Below, piece after piece: positions 57,016 through 64,000 of a DNA stretch of 64,000 nt (the first letter of the stretch is position 1; each line of letters opens with the position of its first letter). Below the pieces are notes generated by a model, which was not told the DNA's origin, did not search any database, and saw only the letters and a program-made list of their open reading frames with translations. The DNA comes from Sphaerulina vaccinii (lineage: Eukaryota; Ascomycota; Dothideomycetes; Mycosphaerellales; Mycosphaerellaceae): NCBI GenBank assembly GCA_022570795.1, contig JAKUDP010000014.1:1116001-1180000 (forward strand), written 5' to 3'. Both the position numbers and the translations under genes were made by a program.

Positions 57016-59856
57016 TCAGTCTTCTTCTCGATAGTCTTCCAAGAACTGCAGTCTGGCAGCGCATGCCGGCCAGCCGTGCTTCGCCTCGAGCCGTCTCAGG
57101 GCGCGAGCATTGCCACCCTCCACTTGTTCATCCTCCTCGTGGGTCCATACACCAGGGACATCATCTGGAATGCCTTTGCCGCCCTTTATATGTATCAACA
57201 CGAGCTCCGCCAGGTCAAGACTCATACTCGTGCATTTCAGAGCCTGAATGATGAGGCTTTCATCGTGCCCTCTGACCTTCATGGTAGCCATCCACGACTC
57301 AAGCTGCACAGCTTCTTCTTGAGAATTGATATCCGGAGGCGGAGTCGGCGACTGTCTTCGTGTTGACTTCCTTGAAGACTGGCGTTCGATGCTCTCGATA
57401 GGCTGCAGGAAATCATGGTCGTCCCCATTCTCATGCTCGTCTCCATATTGTTCATAGTCGGCTTCATCATCGTTGTCTTCGTCAGAATCTGGTGGCAGGG
57501 GCATGAATAGATCTGGCTGCTGTGTTTCGGCGCCGTATATGTCTTGTGTCTCTAGTACTCTGCCAGTCGGCGCCTGATCCGCAATGTCCAGTGCATCATC
57601 ACCATGTTCCGAATTGTTAAGAGGGGAACTGGGAGGCGAAGCGGAGGATATCTCAATCACATCTGCAGCTGTTTGGTATCTGTTATACCTGTTCTGGTCT
57701 TCATACCGTTGTGGTTCAGGCGAGCCTTCTGCCATGAGCAATTGGCTATTGCGGTCCGAGCTGGGACCAAAGCCCAGTTCGTTGTCAGGTATGGCGACAG
57801 ACAGGTCAATGTCGTGGTCAGACAAGTCTTCGTTATCATCGTGGTACGCCGGGACCTTGAAGTTTGAGGCGTCACTGTGACTATTGGGATGTGCCTGCGA
57901 CTGGCTTGAAGGGTCGGCGTTCTGCTTGCCTTTTCCAGCGGACCACGGACTGCGAGAGTGCTCATTTAGTGTCTTGTTCGTTAGCGTCACGCCCTTTACT
58001 GGACTGGGCTGCTGGGGTGACGACGGCCAATCCATATTCTGCCGTATGGTTTCATCAAGTTCACCTTGTGAGATGTGGTCCAGAACCTCAGTGTTGTCAT
58101 GCTCATCGACTTGAGAGTCCTGAGACTCGGAGGTGCTAGGAGATGCAGCTGGTGGATCTGGGAGTACTGTATGCAACCCGCCTGCATTGAGACTTTGCAG
58201 GTACTCCAGGAGCTCAGTTTGGTCGTTGGCGGGATCGTCCTCAGCCAGATCTATACCTCGTCGGACGGGTGGTCTGTGTTGAGCTTCTTGCGCGGCAAGG
58301 TTGGCTTCGGTTAGAGCAGTGCCGTCTGGGTGCTGCGAGTCGCTATCATCTTGGTAATCGTCCTCACTGACAGACGCGCTGTCGGGCGTTTTGTCTCGTT
58401 CTGCTAGGGGACTTTGCGGTTTCCGCGACTCTGCCAGCTCATGCGATTGTGAAGTAGCTGTTGTGTGTTTGCGTGGAGTGGTAGGGGCAGACTGGTAGAC
58501 TTCATCGTCTTCACTCAACTCTTGATCAACAACTTCGTCCTCGGTGGCCGCAATGACTTCATCCCGGATCTGCTCGTTTGCCGCTCGATTGGCATCGGAG
58601 GTCGGAATGTCAGATATCTGAGTGGGCTCTGAAGTCGCTGCATTTGGATCACTTATTTCGCTGTTCTCTGCGCCGTTGGTAGAGTGTTTGACTGTCGAGT
58701 GATGTATCGAGACAGGATCCCCATGTGAGGTAGCTCTGACGGGCTCGTTGCGAACAGCTGCAACGTCGACGTCCTCTATTTGATGGTTGAGACGCGATTG
58801 CAATTGCGCATATTCAGGGCCATGGTCGCCACTGCTACTGGCTCGCCTCTTACGTTTTCGTGGGTCGCGCTCTTGAAGCTTTCGATCAGTACACTGCTTC
58901 ATGTAGGTAGGTCGAACCCTTGCCGAATAGAATTGTGCCCACTCACCCGCCGAACGATGGGGGAAAGCTTGAGAGTAAGCAGTCCAGGCTTCATCGTGCC
59001 TCTCTCGTGTAATCGTCTCGATGTCTCGTGCTTCTTTCATGAGCCGCTTCATATCTTTGTCGTCTTGATCACGCGGATCTTGCTCAAGACCATCAGCTTC
59101 CTCAAGATCATCAACTTCCTCGAGATCATCGTTCTCCCCGGGCTCGACATTCTCCTCCACGTTTTCAACGTATTCGAGTATCTGCTCTGGAAATTCCTCG
59201 ATCCTCCTTCGCTTGACAGGAGGTGTGCGTATTCCATCAGACACATGCTCCTCGTCTGGTGCCAATGGAGGGCTGGGTGGAGGATTTGCCGGTACAGTCA
59301 GTTCTACTCCGGCAGGAGGGCGGTCCATGAGCTTCTTGACATAGCGATCGCGCCAGGCCTGATGCGTATGGCGAGGATTCTGCTGTTCCAGGAGCTTATA
59401 GATCTCATTGCCCTTGACTTTTGCACCTTCTATTGATCCTGCCCTTTGTATGAACTTCTGCACCCACTGCCATAGCTCCCTGTCATCTTCCGGTGTGAAT
59501 TGTGTGCGTGTGCCCTTGGCTGGGATGCCCGAAGCAACTTCGCGAACAGTGCCTGCTCGTGGACCAGCAGGGTGGTCCTCGGGATCTGGCAATGCGCCAT
59601 CTTTGATCGCAGTCGTGATCAGTTCGTAGGAGTAGCTGCCTTTGGCTGCATCTCGTTTTGCGTGATCGTCAATAATGTAGTCGGCCTGCTTCTCGATGCG
59701 AACTACGCTTCCACCATTGGCCTCGATATCGGCGATCAGGTGGCTACGCGTCGGTGTCCTCCGTGTGAGGAAGAAGCTGAGGCCATTGAACAGTGAGCCC
59801 ATTGCTGATCGTTGGTGTGCTGTGCTGGACGCATTGGTCACGATCATAGGCGGCAT
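57016..59856 (-). CDS. RAP1: Telomere protein Rap1
   Basis: Shelterin-type protein that binds telomeres directly or via a TRF partner and controls length and silencing. Intronless, 946 aa from ATG 59,856. An N-terminal BRCT domain (about 20-95: LFNGLSFFLTRRTPTRSHLI, IEANGGSVVRIEKQADYIID) is followed by the Rap1 Myb domain (about 117-178: RTQFTPEDDRELWQWVQKFI, HTHQAWRDRYVKKL). A second, Myb-like helix cluster (DEAWTAYSQAFPHRSAGEWA) comes next, then about 450 residues of acidic, Ser-rich disorder. The C-terminal RCT-like domain is at about 855-946 (LESWMATMKVRGHDESLIIQ, CTSMSLDLAELVL). Only one canonical Myb repeat resembles human/S. pombe-type Rap1. The open frame extends 67 codons upstream, without conservation. 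Confidence 0.88.
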   Translation of the reverse strand: MPPMIVTNASSTAHQRSAMGSLFNGLSFFLTRRTPTRSHLIADIEANGGSVVRIEKQADYIIDDHAKRDAAKGSYSYELITTAIKDGALPDPEDHPAGPRAGTVREVASGIPAKGTRTQFTPEDDRELWQWVQKFIQRAGSIEGAKVKGNEIYKLLEQQNPRHTHQAWRDRYVKKLMDRPPAGVELTVPANPPPSPPLAPDEEHVSDGIRTPPVKRRRIEEFPEQILEYVENVEENVEPGENDDLEEVDDLEEADGLEQDPRDQDDKDMKRLMKEARDIETITRERHDEAWTAYSQAFPHRSAGEWAQFYSARVRPTYMKQCTDRKLQERDPRKRKRRASSSGDHGPEYAQLQSRLNHQIEDVDVAAVRNEPVRATSHGDPVSIHHSTVKHSTNGAENSEISDPNAATSEPTQISDIPTSDANRAANEQIRDEVIAATEDEVVDQELSEDDEVYQSAPTTPRKHTTATSQSHELAESRKPQSPLAERDKTPDSASVSEDDYQDDSDSQHPDGTALTEANLAAQEAQHRPPVRRGIDLAEDDPANDQTELLEYLQSLNAGGLHTVLPDPPAASPSTSESQDSQVDEHDNTEVLDHISQGELDETIRQNMDWPSSPQQPSPVKGVTLTNKTLNEHSRSPWSAGKGKQNADPSSQSQAHPNSHSDASNFKVPAYHDDNEDLSDHDIDLSVAIPDNELGFGPSSDRNSQLLMAEGSPEPQRYEDQNRYNRYQTAADVIEISSASPPSSPLNNSEHGDDALDIADQAPTGRVLETQDIYGAETQQPDLFMPLPPDSDEDNDDEADYEQYGDEHENGDDHDFLQPIESIERQSSRKSTRRQSPTPPPDINSQEEAVQLESWMATMKVRGHDESLIIQALKCTSMSLDLAELVLIHIKGGKGIPDDVPGVWTHEEDEQVEGGNARALRRLEAKHGWPACAARLQFLEDYREED

Positions 59857-60089
59857 CTTCGGCCATGCTATGCGTGTTGTGTTGTGTTGTGTTGTGAGTG
59901 CTGGTTGTAAAGTGCTGAGCTGATCGAGATGAAGTTGGAGAAGACGCGATCTGGTGGCTTGGTGGGGGAAAGACGAGACGAGCCCTTGGAGACACGAAAG
60001 CGACGCCACAGGCAGCAACACTCTACTCTTCACTTCCTCTTCCCAACCATCAATCAAGTACTGTATGCGATGACATCGGCGACAACGAC
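59857..60089. promoter_or_regulatory. Bidirectional promoter of RAP1 and SWF1
   Basis: Only 233 bp separate the two divergent start codons. A short tandem run of TTGTG/GTTGTGTTGTG units (around 59,875-59,900) lies just upstream of the RAP1 start. No specific factor site is assigned. Confidence 0.45.
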
Positions 60090-61383
60090 ATGGGCGTGCT
60101 ACGGAATATCTTTATCGGCATTGTGGTTTTGTCCTTCTTGACATTTGTGGCACTCTTTGGTCAATTACCAGCACTGAGAAGGACACCCATTGGATGGCTT
60201 CGGCGAATGCTCTGCGTTCACACGCCAAACGTTCTAAAGACAGTCGACAATGCTACAACCGGTGGAGCAATAACGCGCAAGGGTACAAGATTGGGTACCT
60301 ACCTGGTCTATGAACAGAACCCCGTGGTGTTGGTACGAACACCCCAGTCCAGCACTTCACCAACCACGTCCACAATACTATCAGCATCGGCATCGCTAAA
60401 GGTAAGGCTAGATCTTATTCCTCTTCCTACTCTCGGGCTCCATCGTCCTATTTTTGTGGAACACAGTACATCGACTACCTTCGACAGTACTCGCTCCAGT
60501 TCCCTTACTGGTTGTTCTGCCTTTTATTTTCACCTACCTCACTGTCACATGCAAATCGCACTACATCATCCCAGCAAACCACAGACAACGAATGCGCGAC
60601 TATCCCTACGACCACATCTTATTCCAACCAGATCAGACGTGCAAGACCTGTAACCTCATCAAGCCAGCAAGATCAAAACATTGCAGCTTCTGTGGTCATT
60701 GCGTGGCCAAATGCGACCACCACTGTCCATGGGTGAATAATTGTCTCGGACGTGGAAATTACCACTACTTCCTCATCCTCCTTCTCTCCATCGGCATGGT
60801 GCAAATATATGGCAGCTATCTCAGCTGGTATATCCTCAGCCCACGCTGGACGATCGATCATACAACCCCGGTATTCAGCTGGGCACGCATGGAAACCATT
60901 GGAGATGCGATCGTAGTCGCTATCAATTATGGCGGCTTGTCTGTTGCAGGCGTTGGAATGCTTGCTGTTTCTACAGCCGCCTTACCGCTTGGTCTACTGG
61001 CCTATCATCTGTACCTCATATGGGCAGGCATGACCACGAATGAGTCGCAGAAGTGGTCAGACTACAAAGAAGACATGGCTGATGGCTATGTGTTCCAAGC
61101 AAGGAAGCAGGATCTCAGAGCTCATAATCGAGCGAGGCAACAGGAAGGAGCTCAGCCGAATGGCTCTCTTCGAAATCCTGCTTTGGAGGATTATTACGAC
61201 GAACGAAGCAATTCAGGTATTACGTTCAGCGACAGTGATATGGTCTTGGTCCGTACCAATGATGGGAAGCCGCCTCGAGGGCAGGAGGCTCTATGGACTC
61301 GCGTTTGGGATCTAAGCAGTATCGATAACATATATGATCGAGGAGGCACACAGAACTTCCTGGATGTATTGCGTGGACGCTGA
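60090..61383 (+). CDS. SWF1: DHHC palmitoyltransferase Swf1
   Basis: Integral ER/Golgi membrane enzyme that S-palmitoylates cysteines next to membrane spans, for example of SNAREs. Two exons (60,090-60,332; 60,412-61,383; intron 79 nt) give 404 aa. The N-terminus [20 protein letters not shown] is the first membrane helix, typical of Swf1. After the splice the second helix reads [17 protein letters not shown]. The zinc/catalytic domain follows as [18 protein letters not shown], then [20 protein letters not shown] with the DHHC cysteine nucleophile. Two more helices precede a TTxE-like [14 protein letters not shown]. The soluble C-tail is charged. The intron model is supported by phase and by the GCTAAA branch site just upstream of GGCTAG. 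Confidence 0.9.
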
Positions 61384-61446
61384 GGCTGACGAAATCGTGT
61401 CGAGAGCCGATACAGACATTGTCCGTTCGAGTACTACTCTACATAT

Positions 61447-64000
61447 CTACATATCCTCATTCGTATCATTAGGACCCAGACCTTCCAGCCCTTGAGCGCC
61501 CATGGCGGCTATAGCAATATGCAATGGCAAGACGCTTCCATTTTCGGTCTTCAGACTCCTCGCGTGGGTCAACGTGATTAAACCACGATACATCCTCAGC
61601 ACATCGCGCAATGTCAGCTCGGCCTGCTTGACACTACCTTCATCCACTCCGCCTTGCGTCTTGACCTGTATAGTCCAGTGTACATTGATCCCCAAAGATG
61701 GCAGCTTGTCCGCCGTATCGACTTGCTCGGTATCACTCAAGGCGGCACGACCTCTTTGAAATAAGATACCATGTGCCATGCTGTTATTGCTCGCATTTTC
61801 GCCCATCTTTGTACTCAAGAGTACACCCCATGTCTCGTTCGTCATGTCTACGAGCTGCGCATCTGACTCGCCGAAACCATCTGCAGGAAGGGATGTAGCC
61901 GTCTCACTCGCCGCAGGCGTAGGCGGTGCATTTCCCACATGGCCAGAGACGTCTGGAGACGAAGTTAATGTGGCTCCTTGAGGCGTCGATGCGGGTGTAA
62001 GGACTCCCATCTCGGTGGCACCATAACACGGTGGCTCACTTGCTGTAGATGGAGGGTGCAATTGCAGGAATGATTCAGTCTGCGTGGACAGCATTGTCAC
62101 GCAAACAGGCTGAGGTCGAGGCTTGGCTGCGAGCGAGCGCCAGCATTGCACGGCCGAGGCATCCAGATCTGCTTCCTGCGCGACAATGAAGACGCGCCAG
62201 AGTACTTGGCGTGCAGCTAGTATAGTCCTCGTATACTCCCAGACATCACTAGCTACTTCTGCGAATGTTCGGCCTGCCAGGCAGAAGGAGGAGCTTGACT
62301 GATGTTTGCCTGTGCTGTCAATCCAAGAAGCTGTTAGCCACAGGCCATCCGGACTACGTGCGTAAGCTAAGTGGAGAATCGAGCCTTCAAATAGTAGATC
62401 TCCTGGTGCCTCTGATGTCAATTGGAAGCCAAGGCGTTTTGGCGCAGTGCTGGCGAGTTCTACTGCGGGAGCTGCAAGGTTGGGTAGAGGGGCGGATACA
62501 TCAAACAGCTGCAATGCAGATGTCGGAGGGCATCGATCGTAGATCTCTCGGGCCAATATGGACATCTTTGTGGCGTTCAGTGGGACGAAAGCATCATATG
62601 AAGCTACCATGTTCATAGGCAGTATCTGCAGGAAGATGTCGCTGCTGCCTTGTTCGAGTTGTGTCTTAGGATTGCTGTCGCGATACGCCAGGAACAATAT
62701 CCAGAAGCATGCGCAGAGATGCTGGCGAGCCTCACGTCCTGTGAATGGGTTAAGGATGTAGATGACGATGGCTCGATCTTCATCTTCGGTGATGCCAGAA
62801 AGAGCTTTGCCAAGATCCGAGCATGTGGTGGCATATGCTCTCAATACAGACTCGAGCGATGCTTCTTCGCTGAGCTCTACAGGGGCAAGACCATCCTTGA
62901 AATTGTCCTGCTCCAGCTCACTGACATCGCGCAGATGGACGTGTGTGCCAAGCTTACAGTTTTCGTACGCCGTGCCTATGTCACGAAGAAAGTGATCCAC
63001 CAAGTGCTGTAAGTCCTCGTTGAAAGGAAACACGCAGAACGCTCGCAAGTTCTTGGTGCCAGCGGCTGGACCGAGGCCCAGTGGTTCCCAGAATGATATG
63101 CACGCAGGTAGCATCTCCCAAGTGTCGGTGCCTCGCTGTAGCTTCAGATATGGCGATGGGAGAGGGAAAATGTCGGGTCCTGTCTGTGTGGCATCGAGTC
63201 GCTGCGGCGGTCGTGGCTGCCCTTGTGGAAGCTTGCCTGAATTCGGCAACTGTCTCAACTGGGCATCCCTCGCCAGGGCTAGGTCAGCCAAATCACAAGT
63301 GAGTGCGTCTGGCAACGTCGATCGAACAGCTCTTGATAGCCAATCGCGTATGTACCTTGAGAAGATGAGAGATGAGCCTTCGTCGCCATCGTTGTCGTAG
63401 CATTGAATGATGGCTGAAAAGTGCTGCATCGCAGTCGCCGATTGTTCACTGACAATTTGTGCAACGCAGACAAGATCGGACCTGATGATGTTGTATGCAC
63501 TCTCGATAGGTGGCAACGGACCAGTCAAAGTCTCCAGAGCCTCATTATGATCAGTTGCCTCGGGTAACACTGAATCCTGGCCAGTCTTTTGCGTCTTCAG
63601 TTTAGCGTATAGGTCGGTGTTCACGTTGGTGGATGTGTAGTGTACCAGCAGCTCCATGAGCACGCCAGAAGAAGCGGCGTTCACCATGTTGTCGTTCTCA
63701 TCTTCCCCCGGCCATGCGGACGTAGGCGGGCCAGAGCCTGCATGTTCGACAAGTTCGTCTACATGACGCTTTCGTTTTCGACCCTCCCATGGCAGTAGGG
63801 GTGGAAGGTCCATATCTGCGTTATCGTGGGCGGCAGGCATGTGGAAGTCTTCTGAACTGTCACTGCTAGTGTCGGCATCCGAGTCATCGTCAACCTCTAC
63901 CGTACGGGATGTTTTGCGACTAGTAGGCAAACCAATGCCCACACCATCACTGGTCACATTGACCTGTGCAGCGTGCTGTGGCTTAGGTACAGAATAATGC
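61447..64000 (-). CDS. MED13: Mediator subunit Med13 (Ssn2/Srb9), C-terminal part
   Basis: Largest subunit of the Mediator kinase module (with Cdk8, cyclin C and Med12), which represses or tunes RNA polymerase II. The frame is open to the right window edge, so only the C-terminal about 850 residues are seen; the apparent start near 63,957 is a GTG, not a real start. After an acidic Ser-rich stretch and a basic patch (EGRKRKRH) comes the conserved MedPIWI/C-terminal region: SISFWEPLGLGP-type block (ISFWEPLGLGPAAGTKNLRA), IVIYILNPF, LHLAYARSPDGLWLTASW, WRVFIVAQEADLD and NVHWTIQVKTQ. It ends GLEGLGPNDTNEDM. It is convergent with SWF1, with 63 bp between the stops. Confidence 0.85.
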   Translation of the reverse strand, partial: HYSVPKPQHAAQVNVTSDGVGIGLPTSRKTSRTVEVDDDSDADTSSDSSEDFHMPAAHDNADMDLPPLLPWEGRKRKRHVDELVEHAGSGPPTSAWPGEDENDNMVNAASSGVLMELLVHYTSTNVNTDLYAKLKTQKTGQDSVLPEATDHNEALETLTGPLPPIESAYNIIRSDLVCVAQIVSEQSATAMQHFSAIIQCYDNDGDEGSSLIFSRYIRDWLSRAVRSTLPDALTCDLADLALARDAQLRQLPNSGKLPQGQPRPPQRLDATQTGPDIFPLPSPYLKLQRGTDTWEMLPACISFWEPLGLGPAAGTKNLRAFCVFPFNEDLQHLVDHFLRDIGTAYENCKLGTHVHLRDVSELEQDNFKDGLAPVELSEEASLESVLRAYATTCSDLGKALSGITEDEDRAIVIYILNPFTGREARQHLCACFWILFLAYRDSNPKTQLEQGSSDIFLQILPMNMVASYDAFVPLNATKMSILAREIYDRCPPTSALQLFDVSAPLPNLAAPAVELASTAPKRLGFQLTSEAPGDLLFEGSILHLAYARSPDGLWLTASWIDSTGKHQSSSSFCLAGRTFAEVASDVWEYTRTILAARQVLWRVFIVAQEADLDASAVQCWRSLAAKPRPQPVCVTMLSTQTESFLQLHPPSTASEPPCYGATEMGVLTPASTPQGATLTSSPDVSGHVGNAPPTPAASETATSLPADGFGESDAQLVDMTNETWGVLLSTKMGENASNNSMAHGILFQRGRAALSDTEQVDTADKLPSLGINVHWTIQVKTQGGVDEGSVKQAELTLRDVLRMYRGLITLTHARSLKTENGSVLPLHIAIAAMGAQGLEGLGPNDTNEDM

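Overview
The window looks like a piece of a filamentous ascomycete chromosome, most likely a dothideomycete (inference). The genes have short introns (mostly 48-60 nt) with GT...YAG borders and CTAAC/CTGAC-like branch sites. They encode fungal-type families such as a SWF1 palmitoyltransferase, a Crh-type GH16 enzyme, fungal Rap1 and HapB. The first 11.66 kb carries the signature of repeat-induced point mutation (RIP).

Region 1 (1 to about 11,660) is a transposon graveyard. CpA and TpG dinucleotides are scarce and TpA is very abundant, while CpG and CpC survive, and open frames are broken mainly by TAG. On the minus strand I could still read a Ty3/Gypsy chromovirus: zinc knuckle (about 7,735), reverse transcriptase (about 5,350-5,800), RNase H (about 5,200), integrase (about 3,600-4,080) and a C-terminal chromodomain (3,012-3,188). 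A second decayed minus-strand frame lies at 781-1,257. A block of about 190 bp of normal composition (10,938-11,125) contains four successive hairpins and has escaped the mutation; I cannot identify it.

Region 2 (11,870 to 64,000) is gene-dense euchromatin with about 22 genes. In order they are: a (6-4) photolyase/cryptochrome; an unknown 254-aa protein; a 1,299-aa SLIP-GC-like large GTPase; a frameshifted F-box gene; YOS9 (ER-associated degradation lectin); a YEA4/SLC35B4 nucleotide-sugar transporter; a bHLH regulator; an NPP-type phosphodiesterase; a degenerate unrecognised gene; a short-chain dehydrogenase; an AAA ATPase; a glycine-rich GPI-type surface protein; ribosomal protein eL22; CCT4; RPT1; RAD17; an AlkB-type DNA dioxygenase; hapB (NF-YA); mitochondrial ribosomal protein mL54; a possible small gene with an in-frame TGA; a Crh-type GH16 transglycosylase; an AKR7-type aldo-keto reductase; RAP1; SWF1; and the C-terminal part of MED13, which runs off the right edge.

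Several neighbours are divergent pairs that share short promoters and related jobs. CCT4/RPT1 (folding and degradation) are separated by 381 bp, RAD17/AlkB (checkpoint and repair) by 262 bp, and RAP1/SWF1 by 233 bp. The 288-bp space between the unknown gene and the large GTPase holds two MluI cell-cycle boxes. Genome maintenance is well represented: photolyase, RAD17, AlkB and RAP1. Exon models were built by hand from splice consensus, reading phase and family similarity; each multi-exon model has a total length divisible by three. No database search was possible.
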